Of a DNA stretch of 64,000 bases, positions 16,513-24,418 are shown piece after piece. Both the position numbers and the translations under genes were made by a program. The stretch's first letter is position 1. Every line of letters starts with the position of its first letter. The notes beneath the pieces were generated by a model that was not told the DNA's origin, searched no databases, and saw only the letters and a list, made by a program, of their open reading frames with translations. The stretch covers positions 62,001 to 126,000 of the forward strand of contig JAGQON010000005.1 in NCBI GenBank assembly GCA_020427395.1. The letters run 5' to 3'. Origin of the DNA: Phycisphaerales bacterium (GTDB lineage: Bacteria; Planctomycetota; Phycisphaerae; Phycisphaerales; UBA1924).

Positions 16513-17919
16513 TTATTCATTCCCCATCTTCTGCGCCAGGAGGAACCCCAGCTCCAACGACTGCTGGTAGTTGAGACGCGGGTCGCAGAGCGAGACATAG
16601 TTGCGGCTCAGGTCGTCCTCGGTGATGCCGCTGCCGCCGCCGATGCATTCGGTGACATCCTCGCCGGTGAGCTCGAAGTGCACGCCGCCCAGGACGGTCC
16701 CCGCCTGCTTGTGGCAATCCACGGCCTGCTCGAGCTCGCTGAGGATGTCGTCGAAGCTGCGGGTCTTGATGCCGCTGGCGGTCGTGATGCCATTGCCGTG
16801 CATCGGGTCGGACATCCACAGGGCGTGGCGACCTTCGTCGCGGACCCTCTCGAGCAGGGCGGGCAGCTTGTCGGCGACTTTGCCTACGCCCATGCGGGTG
16901 ATGAGCACCAGCTTGCCGGGTGTGTTGTTGGGGTTGAGGGCGTCGATGAGCGCGATCAGCTCATCGGGCTGCATGCCCGGGCCGACCTTCACGCCCACGG
17001 GGTTCTTGATGCCGCGGAAGAACTCGATATGCGGCCCATCGAGCTGGCGGTTGCGCTCGCCGATCCACGGCAGGTGCGTGGAGAGGTCATAGTACCCCTC
17101 GCGGCGGGGGACCTTCCGCGTCTGCGCCTGCTCGTAGTAGAGGTTCAGCCCCTCGTGCGATGTGTAGAAGTCCACGCGGGTTGCTTCTTCGACGCGCTGC
17201 TCGCCGAGGTTCTGCATGAAGGCGATGCCGTCGGCGAGCGTGCGGGACATGTTGAGGTACTGCGCCCGGCGCAGGTCAGAGACGCTGGCGTTGTTGAAGA
17301 AGGAGAGGTCCCAGTACTCGGGGTGGTGCAGGTCAGCAAAGCCGCCGTCGAGGAGTGAGCGGATGAAGTTGAGCGTCATGGCCGCGTGCATGTAGCCCTC
17401 GACCATAAGCATGGGGTCGGGCGTGCGGGATTGCTCATCGAAGTCGATGCGGTTGACCAGGTCGCCGAAGTAGCTGGGCAGTGTGCAGGACTCGCCATTG
17501 ATCTGCTTGGTCTCGGTGGGGGAGGATCGCGGCTTGGCGTACTGCCCGGCGAAGCGACCCACGCGTGTGACGGGCATGCGGAGCCCGTGGATGAGCACCA
17601 GCGACATCTGGAGCAGGATCTTGAGCTTGTTGGTGATGAGGTCCGAACGGCACAGGTCGATCATCTCGGCGCAGTCGCCGCCCTGGAGGATGAAGCGCTC
17701 GCCGCGCTGGGCCTGGGCGATCTGCTCGCGGAGCTTCTCGATCTCCCATGAGGTGACCAGCGGGGGCAGCTGCGTGAGGCGTGCCCGCGCGGCCGCCAAT
17801 CCCGATTCGTCCGGATAACGGAACTGCATCTCGCTGGCCGAGGCGCACCGCGACCACGACTCGGGGCTCCAGTCGCGGGCGTTGTCGGTCATCATGCTGT
17901 TCGTGGGCTTATCGCTCAT
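16513..17919 (-). CDS. Type II 3-deoxy-7-phosphoheptulonate (DAHP) synthase
   Basis: First enzyme of the shikimate pathway: condenses phosphoenolpyruvate with erythrose 4-phosphate. The 468 residues match the plant/actinobacterial type II class rather than AroF/G/H type I: FILQGGDCAEM, RVGRFAGQYAKPRSSPTE, FYTSHEGLNLYYEQ, KVGPGMQPDELIALIDALNP, RMGVGKVADKLPALLERV and the C-terminal GGVHFELTGEDVTECIGG. Start ATG 17919. Shikimate kinase is encoded 40 kb away (57302-57838), so the pathway is dispersed. The upstream gap to the divergent polyferredoxin gene is 81 bases. Confidence 0.96.
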   Translation of the reverse strand: MSDKPTNSMMTDNARDWSPESWSRCASASEMQFRYPDESGLAAARARLTQLPPLVTSWEIEKLREQIAQAQRGERFILQGGDCAEMIDLCRSDLITNKLKILLQMSLVLIHGLRMPVTRVGRFAGQYAKPRSSPTETKQINGESCTLPSYFGDLVNRIDFDEQSRTPDPMLMVEGYMHAAMTLNFIRSLLDGGFADLHHPEYWDLSFFNNASVSDLRRAQYLNMSRTLADGIAFMQNLGEQRVEEATRVDFYTSHEGLNLYYEQAQTRKVPRREGYYDLSTHLPWIGERNRQLDGPHIEFFRGIKNPVGVKVGPGMQPDELIALIDALNPNNTPGKLVLITRMGVGKVADKLPALLERVRDEGRHALWMSDPMHGNGITTASGIKTRSFDDILSELEQAVDCHKQAGTVLGGVHFELTGEDVTECIGGGSGITEDDLSRNYVSLCDPRLNYQQSLELGFLLAQKMGNE

Positions 17920-18000
17920 CTGCGTTCCGCTGGGGGTGATTGGGTCAAGAACTATAGAAGGTTGGTGCTGGTCTCGGGCTCAATCGGATAGAGTGTGCCC

Positions 18001-20538
18001 ATGCGTATGCCCCTCAAAAGCCCCGATTCGTCCGCAGCAGGCATCGGCCGATCCGTCTCCCTGCCTGTGCTCGAGTGCGGAGATTCCCGCGCGCCGATGA
18101 TGGGACGCACGAAAACCGCCCGCTGGCGGGCCGGCGTGCTCATCGCCGTCAATGTGCTGATGATCGCGCACCTCATCCAGTGGGCCATCGTCGGCATGAC
18201 CGTCTCGCCCATCGAGCCCAGCGAGAGCATGGAGACGCTCGAGGTCGGGGTCGTCAACGCCGGCGCTATCTTCTTTCTGATCGCCATCGCGTCCACGCTG
18301 CTTTTCGGACGCTTCTTCTGCGGCTGGCTGTGCCACATCGTGGCGCTGCAAGACCTGTGCGCCTGGTTCATGACCAAGCTCGGCGTCCGCCCCAAGCCCT
18401 TCCGCTCGCGCCTGCTGGTCTACTTCCCCATCGGGCTTGGCTTCTATATGTTTGTCTGGCCCAGCTTCAAGCGCGTGGTGCTCAAGCCCATCCTCGAGGC
18501 CAACGCCATCGATTGGCCGTTCTGGCTCCGCCCGGTCGAGCCCATCCACCAGTGGACCAGCGAGATCATGGTCGAGGACTTCTGGGCCACCATGCCGCCG
18601 TGGTACATCGCGGTCCCGTTCCTGATCATCTGCGGCTTCGCGTGCGTGTACTTCCTGGGTGCCAAGGGCTTCTGCACCTACGGCTGCCCCTACGCCGCGT
18701 TCTTCAAGCCCATCGACACGCTCGCGCCCGTCCGCATCCGCGTCAACGACAACTGCCACCAGTGCGGCTACTGCACCAGCGTGTGCACCTCGAATGTGCG
18801 CGTCAGCGAGGAGGTCCGCGACTTCGGCATGGTCGTGGACCCGGGCTGTATGAAGACACTCGATTGCATCAGCGCGTGTCCAAACGACGCGCTCTCGATC
18901 GGGCTCGGCAGGCCCGCGCTGCTGGCCAAGCCCAAGAACGAATCCAAGGCATCGCGCAAGGCGGCACTGGCCAAGCGCCGGGGTCGCTATGACCTCACGC
19001 TGTGGGAGGAGATCGTCGCCGGCGTGCTGATGCTGTGGTTCTTCTACGCGACGCGCGGCATGCTCGACGCGGTCCCCATGCTCCTGGCGGGCGGGCTGGC
19101 GGCCATCGGCGCGATGGTCGCGCTGCTGACCTTCAAGCTCCTGCATCAGGCCAATGTGCGCCTCTACAAGTTCCAGTTCAAGCAGGGCGGGCGGATCAGG
19201 GCCGCGGGCTTCGGGCTGGTACTGCTGGCGTTGGTGTTCGCGGTCGGAAGCGTTTGGTCGGGTCATGCCCGGATGATGCGTTGGCGCGGGGATCTACAGT
19301 TCAATCGCACGGTCGTCCCGCCCGAGGCGCTCATCCGTCCCGAGTTCAATCCTTTGAGCGAGCAGCGCGAGCGGGCTCAGATCGCGGTAGAGGCGTACCG
19401 GCGCGGAGATTCTCCCCGTGATGGCGGTCTGGGCTGGAAGCTCGATCCCGAGCACCGCGTGCGACTGGCATACTTCCTGAGTATGCTCGATCGTCACGAC
19501 GAGGCGCTGGCGCAGCTGCGCCGCGTGATTGACGAGGGTGAACCCACGGATAACTTCGTGCTGCAGGCCGGGCAGGTGCTTCTCCGCGCCATGGATGATC
19601 AGCAGGGCGAGAAAGACATGGCCGCCCATGAAACGGCAAAGCGCGAGGCCCTGCTTTCGTTCTATAGCGATGCGCTCGCGGCCCACCCCGGCCTGCACGC
19701 CATCCGTGCCGAGCTGACCAAGAGCGCCGCGGCCGCGGGCGACACACAGCGCGCCGAGGCGCTCTGGGAGGTCAGCGGCTATGAGGACGACCCGCTGTTC
19801 GCGCTCTCGCGTGGCGGGGCCATCGCGTTCACCGGCAACATCCCCGAAGCGCAGGCTCAGTTCGAGAAGGCCGCCGATTTGGCGGGCAACTCGGAGCACC
19901 CCGCGGGGGTGCTGATCGATATCGCCCGGACGGCGCTGCAGTTCGGCGTGATTGATGTAGCGCGGGAGCTGGCTCTGCGGGCCATCGAAGACGAGCACGC
20001 CACGGCCATGACCTGGGTTGCGGCCGCGGAGATCGCCAGCTTCAGCGGCGACTTTGAGACGGGCCGTGCCCGGATCAATCACGCCACGACGATGCCCCGC
20101 TTCAAGGACCACGCGATGCTTCAGGCGCGGGCCGCCAACGCGATCCTGAGCCCGAGCACCATCGAGGAGGGTCAACGCCGACTCCGAGAGGCGTACGAGA
20201 CAGCCAGCGACCCCTTCGAGCGGTTCACGATCGCCCGGGGGATGGTCTTCGCGGGTGCAAACCTGGGCGCCCCGCCCATGATCGAGGAGGGGCTGGGGCT
20301 GATCGATGAGATCATCGAGGCGAACCCAGACCTGCCCATCATCGAGTACGACCTTGGCAGTCTGTACTACCAGATCGGACTCGGCGAGGAGGGGCTGTCG
20401 CACATCGAGTCGGCGGCTGAGCGCGACCCGACGAACGCGATGATGGCGCAGCGCGCCGGCGAACTCAACAACGCGTTGGGTCACACGATCAAGGCGCAGT
20501 CGTGGTTCGAGGAAGCGGAGCGCCGTCGCGGGCCGTGA
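18001..20538 (+). CDS. NapH/CcoG-like membrane polyferredoxin fused to TPR domain
   Basis: An 845-residue fusion. The N-terminal part (about 35-330) is a NapH/NosR/CcoG-type iron-sulfur membrane protein: transmembrane helices, the paired motifs CGWLC (107-111) and CTYGCP (225-230), and two 4Fe-4S sets, CHQCGYCTSVC (252-262) and CMKTLDCISACP (283-294). Two more hydrophobic segments lie at about 340-400. From about 430 to the end is a helical TPR-like region with repeated A-L/A-x-x-x-P patterns and a final TPR ending in AQSWFEEAE. It probably moves electrons from quinol to a periplasmic partner that the TPRs hold (inference). Alternative starts at 17995 (GTG) and 18007. Confidence 0.85.
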   Translation: MRMPLKSPDSSAAGIGRSVSLPVLECGDSRAPMMGRTKTARWRAGVLIAVNVLMIAHLIQWAIVGMTVSPIEPSESMETLEVGVVNAGAIFFLIAIASTLLFGRFFCGWLCHIVALQDLCAWFMTKLGVRPKPFRSRLLVYFPIGLGFYMFVWPSFKRVVLKPILEANAIDWPFWLRPVEPIHQWTSEIMVEDFWATMPPWYIAVPFLIICGFACVYFLGAKGFCTYGCPYAAFFKPIDTLAPVRIRVNDNCHQCGYCTSVCTSNVRVSEEVRDFGMVVDPGCMKTLDCISACPNDALSIGLGRPALLAKPKNESKASRKAALAKRRGRYDLTLWEEIVAGVLMLWFFYATRGMLDAVPMLLAGGLAAIGAMVALLTFKLLHQANVRLYKFQFKQGGRIRAAGFGLVLLALVFAVGSVWSGHARMMRWRGDLQFNRTVVPPEALIRPEFNPLSEQRERAQIAVEAYRRGDSPRDGGLGWKLDPEHRVRLAYFLSMLDRHDEALAQLRRVIDEGEPTDNFVLQAGQVLLRAMDDQQGEKDMAAHETAKREALLSFYSDALAAHPGLHAIRAELTKSAAAAGDTQRAEALWEVSGYEDDPLFALSRGGAIAFTGNIPEAQAQFEKAADLAGNSEHPAGVLIDIARTALQFGVIDVARELALRAIEDEHATAMTWVAAAEIASFSGDFETGRARINHATTMPRFKDHAMLQARAANAILSPSTIEEGQRRLREAYETASDPFERFTIARGMVFAGANLGAPPMIEEGLGLIDEIIEANPDLPIIEYDLGSLYYQIGLGEEGLSHIESAAERDPTNAMMAQRAGELNNALGHTIKAQSWFEEAERRRGP

Positions 20539-20587
20539 AGCGTCGAAGCCCCAACTTCGCGCGATTCTTGCGCACAAAAGCAAAATC

Positions 20588-20636
20588 CTGAACTTCACAC
20601 ACAACTTGTGGGTGTTTCTTGGTGCACAAAGTTCAG
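20588..20636. promoter_or_regulatory. Dyad-rich leader region before histone-like gene
   Basis: CTGAACTT (20588-20595) is the inverted complement of AAGTTCAG (20629-20636). Between them lies the palindrome CACAACTTGTG (20600-20610). The 264-base gap (20539-20802) holds no gene. This could be an operator, or a transcript structure ending the upstream gene. GGAG precedes the ATG at 20803. Confidence 0.4.
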
Positions 20637-20802
20637 CACGCGCAGAAACAGCGACGATTGAGAACCCACGCACTCGCCGATGCGATGCGCCGTGTGTTGC
20701 CATCTGATTCCCAGTGGCGGCACAGATCAAATCGGTCGTCTCACCGCGTGTGAGCGTCCCAGCACAACCACGCCCGAGAACTGGGCACACGGAGTAACAC
20801 CA

Positions 20803-21435
20803 ATGGCAACCCGTACCAAGAAGCACACCGCCAAGAAAACCACCACCGGCAGGAAGACCACCGCCAAGAAGACCGCGGCCCGCAAGCCCGCAGCCAAGAA
20901 GAGCACCACCGCTCGCAAGACCGTGGCCAAGAAGAGCCCCGCTCGCAAGACCGCGGCCACCAAGACCACCGCCAAGAAGACCGTTGCTCGCAAGCCCGCG
21001 GCCAAGAAGACCGCGACCCGCAAGCCCGCGGCCAAGAAGGCAACCACCACCCGCAAGCCGGCCGCCAAGAAGGCAACCACCACCCGCAAGCCGGCCGCCA
21101 AGAAGGCAACCACCGCTCGCAAGACCACCGCCAAGAAGACCGTTGCTCGCAAGACGACCGGTAACAAGACCGTCGCCCGCAAGAGCCCGGCCCGCAAGAG
21201 CGTTGCGAAGAAGACCGTTGCTCGCAAGCCCGCGGCCAAGAAGGCGACCACCGCACGCAAGACCGTGGCCAAGAAGAGCCCGGCACGCAAGACCACCGCT
21301 CGTAAGAGCACGGTCCGCAAGACCGCTCGCAAGACCACGGCACGCAAGACGGTCGCTCGCAAGAGCGTCGCGGGTCGCATCACCCGCAAGCCCGCGGCAC
21401 GCAAGACCACCACACGCAGCCGCCGCGCAGCCTGA
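20803..21435 (+). CDS. Histone H1-like Lys/Ala/Arg-rich DNA-binding protein
   Basis: A 210-residue protein made almost wholly of K, A, R, T, P and V in short modules such as KKTTARK, RKPAAKK and KKSPARK. This is the composition of the C-terminal tails of eukaryotic histone H1 and of bacterial nucleoid proteins of the HC1/HC2 and AlgP type. Such proteins condense DNA nonspecifically. There is no globular domain. ATG 20803 (MATRTKK) has GGAG nine bases upstream; the longer in-frame start lacks the composition. Planctomycetes have unusually condensed nucleoids, which fits. The opposite strand stays open for long stretches only because of the repeat composition. Confidence 0.88.
   Translation: MATRTKKHTAKKTTTGRKTTAKKTAARKPAAKKSTTARKTVAKKSPARKTAATKTTAKKTVARKPAAKKTATRKPAAKKATTTRKPAAKKATTTRKPAAKKATTARKTTAKKTVARKTTGNKTVARKSPARKSVAKKTVARKPAAKKATTARKTVAKKSPARKTTARKSTVRKTARKTTARKTVARKSVAGRITRKPAARKTTTRSRRAA
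21022..21120 (+). repeat. Three tandem 33-bp in-frame units in the histone-like gene
   Basis: Units at 21022-21054, 21055-21087 and 21088-21120 each encode K-P-A-A-K-K-A-T-T-x-R. Units 1 and 2 differ at two positions and units 2 and 3 at two or three. The near-identity at DNA level indicates recent tandem duplication and likely length variation between strains. Confidence 0.9.
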
Positions 21436-21454
21436 TCGGACCTTCATTCCGATC
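21434..21454 (+). terminator. Possible terminator after histone-like gene
   Basis: Stem GATCGGA / TCCGATC with loop CCTTCAT, followed by a pyrimidine-rich tract ending TTGTTT. The rest of 21455-21733 shows no gene; it ends in the leader of the next gene with a CAGGAGAG ribosome-binding site. Confidence 0.5.
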
Positions 21455-21733
21455 TGCCTCTCTCTTGTTTGAAACCACACGCAGCGCCGGTCGTCCTGGG
21501 ATCGGCGTTGTCGTTTTTGGATGAGCGATGGACTCGATTCCCGATAACCCGAGCCCCGAATCCCGCCCGGCTGGTTATCGCACGCGATGATCATCACAAT
21601 CGATACATCACACCACAAGCGTGGCCAGAAAGACGCACAACTCCTTGCCTGTCAACGACATGGGTGTATCTTCCACCCGTCAGCCCGCTCGAAACGGGCG
21701 GACCCAACAAGAGTCAAAGACAGGAGAGAAAAG

Positions 21734-22411
21734 ATGAAGACTTCGATCGCCATGTTTGCTGTGTGTGCCGTCGCCGCGGGTAGTGTTCTCGCTGACACGG
21801 TTGATCTTCGTTACACCGGGATCGCAGGGGGCACCGGCGCCACGACACTGCGTGTCGAAGGCGGAACCTACTACGCCGGTCACATGAACCATGTGTTCAC
21901 TTCGGGCGATCGTCAGGGCGAGAGCTTCTCGACCTTCTGCATCGACTTCGCCGAGCACGCCAACACCAGCGGCGCGACATACGAGATCGTGGACATCGCC
22001 GACGCTCCCATGCCCGGCACACCCTACGGGCAGGTCATCGCTGACCGCATCAATGCTGTTGTCGCCAACGCCGTAGCCATGGGCTGGATCGATAACAAGC
22101 TCCAGGCCGACACCAACCAGACTGATTACCTCGGCAAGATGGGTGCGATCCAGGCCGCGATCTGGGAAGCATTCGGCAGCGATGTAGAGGTGGGCAACTA
22201 CCGGACCAGCAACTCGCTGGAGAACTACTACAGCATCCTGATGGATGACGAGACCTTCGACAGCAGCCTCCGCCTCAACGGGCTCAAGGCCGTCGTCGCA
22301 GAGGGCCAGCAGGACATGCTCTATGTCGTGCCCCTTCCCCCGGCCGCCTTCGCTGGTCTGGGCATGCTCGGCACCATCGCCGGCGTCCGCACGATCCGCC
22401 GCCGCAAGTAA
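21734..22411 (+). CDS. Exported thioester-domain-like surface protein with VPLP-CTERM-type anchor
   Basis: A 225-residue protein: signal peptide (1-20), a single domain, then VVPLPPAAFAGLGMLG (198-213) and RRRK, a sorting tail of the PEP-CTERM/VPLPA-CTERM kind recognised by exosortases. The domain has FCID with C69 and IQAAIWEAFG with Q140, the arrangement of Cys-Gln thioester (TED/TQXA) adhesin domains that bond covalently to targets. I infer a surface adhesin; no function is proven. ATG 21734 has AGGAGAG upstream. It is a clear paralogue of the gene at 23362. Confidence 0.8.
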   Translation: MKTSIAMFAVCAVAAGSVLADTVDLRYTGIAGGTGATTLRVEGGTYYAGHMNHVFTSGDRQGESFSTFCIDFAEHANTSGATYEIVDIADAPMPGTPYGQVIADRINAVVANAVAMGWIDNKLQADTNQTDYLGKMGAIQAAIWEAFGSDVEVGNYRTSNSLENYYSILMDDETFDSSLRLNGLKAVVAEGQQDMLYVVPLPPAAFAGLGMLGTIAGVRTIRRRK

Positions 22412-22443
22412 GACCACATCCCTGGCAATCTCCAAGACTCGCG

Positions 22444-22476
22444 CACACCCCGATTACCCCCGGGGTGTGTGTTTTT
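22444..22476 (+). terminator. Rho-independent terminator after first VPLP protein
   Basis: Stem CACACCCC / GGGGTGTG with a 10-base loop, followed by TGTTTTT. Confidence 0.85.
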
Positions 22477-22602
22477 CATTGGGCACGCCCACCCCTGATG
22501 TGTGAAGATAGGAAAACTGGCAAAAATTGCCTGAACAAGGGATACGGTTGGGTCCGAGTTGATGATTTCATGATGCGGAAGGTCCTAATTCCCCCTTTGA
22601 TA

Positions 22603-22630
22603 TTGACTTACCGGCAAAACCCTCTACATT
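22603..22630 (+). promoter_or_regulatory. Putative sigma-70 promoter of second VPLP gene
   Basis: TTGACT (22603-22608) and TACATT (22625-22630) with a 16-base spacer. The 321-base gap 22412-22732 holds a terminator, this promoter and no other recognisable gene. Confidence 0.5.
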
Positions 22631-22732
22631 TGATGGTGGGACGATTTGGAGCGCCGGGCTTTGTGCTTGGTGCGTAGGGATCCAAGATGTCGTGGTTCGC
22701 CTTGAAATGCTCGGGTGAACTGAGAGAGTGTG

Positions 22733-23137
22733 ATGTCCATGAATACCAAGACTTTGATGCTGTTGGGGCTCGGTAGCCTCGCTGCGGGTGTGTCGGCTCA
22801 GTCGGCTACGGGATTGCCCGTCGCATCCAGCCAATATGAACTTCCGGGCAGCTACCTGCTCGAGCTTCAGGATGTGGCCGTCGAGGGCGAAGATCGCTCA
22901 ATCGTCGTGCTGTTCAACCCGCCTGCAGATCAGGGGCGTTTCTCGGACCTCGGCTTCCAGGGCAGCGACACCACTGATATGTACGGTCGCAGCAATACCC
23001 GAATCAACGGGCGCCAGAGCTTCTCTCCCAAGGAAGATGACCTGAATGTGGTCCCCCTTCCTCCGGTGACCTTCGCAGGCTTTGGGCTTCTGGCCGGCCT
23101 GGCGGGTGCTCGATACCTGCGTCAGTCCCGCCGCTGA
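22733..23137 (+). CDS. Small exported protein with VPLP-CTERM-type anchor
   Basis: A 134-residue protein with signal peptide (about 1-24, ending GVSAQS), a short mature region of about 75 residues without recognised domain, and the tail VVPLPPVTFAGFGLLAGLAG followed by RYLRQSRR. The tail matches that of the two flanking surface proteins, so the same sorting enzyme probably processes all three. It lacks the Cys/Gln thioester motifs. Start ATG 22733 follows GAGAGAG; ATG 22739 is an alternative. A terminator follows. Confidence 0.75.
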   Translation: MSMNTKTLMLLGLGSLAAGVSAQSATGLPVASSQYELPGSYLLELQDVAVEGEDRSIVVLFNPPADQGRFSDLGFQGSDTTDMYGRSNTRINGRQSFSPKEDDLNVVPLPPVTFAGFGLLAGLAGARYLRQSRR

Positions 23138-23166
23138 TTGACGGCTCAATCGACCCATCATCTCTC

Positions 23167-23193
23167 AAACCCGCCCATGATGGCGGGTTTTTT
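23167..23193 (+). terminator. Rho-independent terminator after second VPLP protein
   Basis: Stem AAACCCGCC / GGCGGGTTT with loop CATGAT running into a T tract (TTTTTTC). Confidence 0.9.
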
Positions 23194-23361
23194 CTTGTGA
23201 AGCAGGAAGACCGATAACCCATGTCGATCGCTCTAAATCGATGAAATTGCCCTAGCTTTGGGGATTATGACGCTGGAATTCGGAGAGACCCTGCTACCCT
23301 ACACCCCCCGTTTGCGGGTGTGTTTGAGGGATATCTGTAACCTAAAGAGGAGAGTCGAATC

Positions 23362-24045
23362 ATGAAGCTTTGTGCGAGCACTTACGCGATCTTCGCGATT
23401 GCGGGTATGGCGGCTGTCGCGAATGCGGCCACCATCGATCTGAACTACACCGGTATTGTGGGCGGCAACGACGCGACGCGTGCGCGCATCGGGTCGAGCA
23501 CCTACCTTGCGGGTCACATGACCCACATGATCATGAGCGGCGCTGACGCGGGTCAGTCGTTCAACACCTTCTGCATCGAGATTGCCGAGTACGCGACCCC
23601 GGGCACCGCGACCTACGAGATCATCGATCTCGCCGACGCGCCCAACCCCGGCAGCTACTACGGGCAGGCCCGGGCTGACGAGGTGAGCGCGATCCTTGCC
23701 AACGCTCTGGCGATGGGCTGGATCGACAGCAAGATGCAGGCGACCAGCGAGTCGGCATCGACCAACCGTGCACGCATGGGCGCGATCCAGGCGGCCATCT
23801 GGGAAGCACTGGGGCACGACTTCCAGGTCAACAGCTCCAGCACCAGCAGCTCGCTGCGGAATCGCTACTCGGAGCTGATGAACGAGAACAGCTTCGACAG
23901 CTCGCTGCGTATGCACGGCCTGCGTGCCGTCGTCGCCGAGGGCCAGCAGGACATGCTCTACATCGTCCCGCTGCCGACCGCCGGCCTTGCCGGTCTGGGC
24001 ATGCTCGGGCTGTGCGCCGGCGTGCGTGCGACCCGTCGCCGCTGA
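23362..24045 (+). CDS. Exported thioester-domain-like surface protein with VPLP-CTERM-type anchor (paralogue)
   Basis: A 227-residue paralogue of the protein at 21734, with the same order: signal peptide (1-22), FCIE with C71, GAIQAAIWEALG with Q143, GLRAVVAEGQQDML, then VPLPTAGLAGLGMLG and a TRRR end. Conserved Cys and Gln in both paralogues support a thioester domain. The leader has a CACCC / GGGTG hairpin just before the GAGGAGAG ribosome-binding site (about 23302-23321). A strong terminator follows. No exosortase gene lies in this window. Confidence 0.8.
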   Translation: MKLCASTYAIFAIAGMAAVANAATIDLNYTGIVGGNDATRARIGSSTYLAGHMTHMIMSGADAGQSFNTFCIEIAEYATPGTATYEIIDLADAPNPGSYYGQARADEVSAILANALAMGWIDSKMQATSESASTNRARMGAIQAAIWEALGHDFQVNSSSTSSSLRNRYSELMNENSFDSSLRMHGLRAVVAEGQQDMLYIVPLPTAGLAGLGMLGLCAGVRATRRR

Positions 24046-24072
24046 TCGAAACTCGATCAACGCATGAATCAA

Positions 24073-24103
24073 CGCACCCCGCGATCTCGCGGGGTGCGTT
24101 TTT
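24073..24103. terminator. Strong terminator between convergent genes
   Basis: Perfect 11-bp stem CGCACCCCGCG / CGCGGGGTGCG with loop ATCT followed by TTTTT on the plus strand. It overlaps the stop of the convergent gene at 24102 by two bases. Confidence 0.92.
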
Positions 24104-24323
24104 ATTCGCTTGTGTTGCCCGGTTTCATGTCGCGGAGGATCTGCTTATACGACTCGCCCTCGATGAATCGGTTGTCGATCTCAAGGAAGCGTGTCTCGAA
24201 GCAGCGGGTGCAGTTGCCCAGGCAGCCGATGCACTCGTGCCCCTGCGCGATCAGCGCGTTGCGCTCCGCGAGGTTGCGCGGGTTATTCACGCAGAAACGG
24301 ATTCTGGGCTGGGGCTCTTGCAC
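24102..24323 (-). CDS. DUF1450 (YuzB-like) small cysteine protein
   Basis: A 73-residue cytosolic protein with five cysteines: RFCVNN (C11) and CIGCLGNCTRC (C31, C34, C38, C41), then FIEGESYKQIL. The FCVNN start, Cys cluster and EG-x-x-x-x-x-I-L end match the DUF1450/YuzB pattern known from Firmicutes. The four clustered cysteines suggest iron-sulfur or zinc binding. Start is GTG 24323. Function unknown. It stands alone, convergent to the VPLP gene, with 95 bases to the next minus-strand stop. Confidence 0.75.
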   Translation of the reverse strand: MQEPQPRIRFCVNNPRNLAERNALIAQGHECIGCLGNCTRCFETRFLEIDNRFIEGESYKQILRDMKPGNTSE

Positions 24324-24418
24324 ACCAGAGCGTAGCTCACTGCCCGCCAGTGTTCAGTAAGATTCGCTCTAATCGGATACGGAACCAATCCATCTTTCAC
24401 AGACGCCGGGATGTATAC

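Noticed and set aside
17980-19266. Minus-strand frame of 428 codons under the polyferredoxin gene
   Set aside because: Shadow in a GC-rich coding strand; Fe-S motifs and helices are on the plus strand.
21022-21120. Tandem repeats suggestive of a CRISPR array or satellite
   Set aside because: Units are contiguous, in frame, without spacers, and encode a Lys/Ala-rich protein.
19294-21618. Long open frame of 774 codons on the minus strand
   Set aside because: It is antisense to the TPR and histone-like genes. Its Gly/Leu/Ala-rich repeats are the mirror of the Lys-rich repeats; no homology, and the plus-strand genes are clear.
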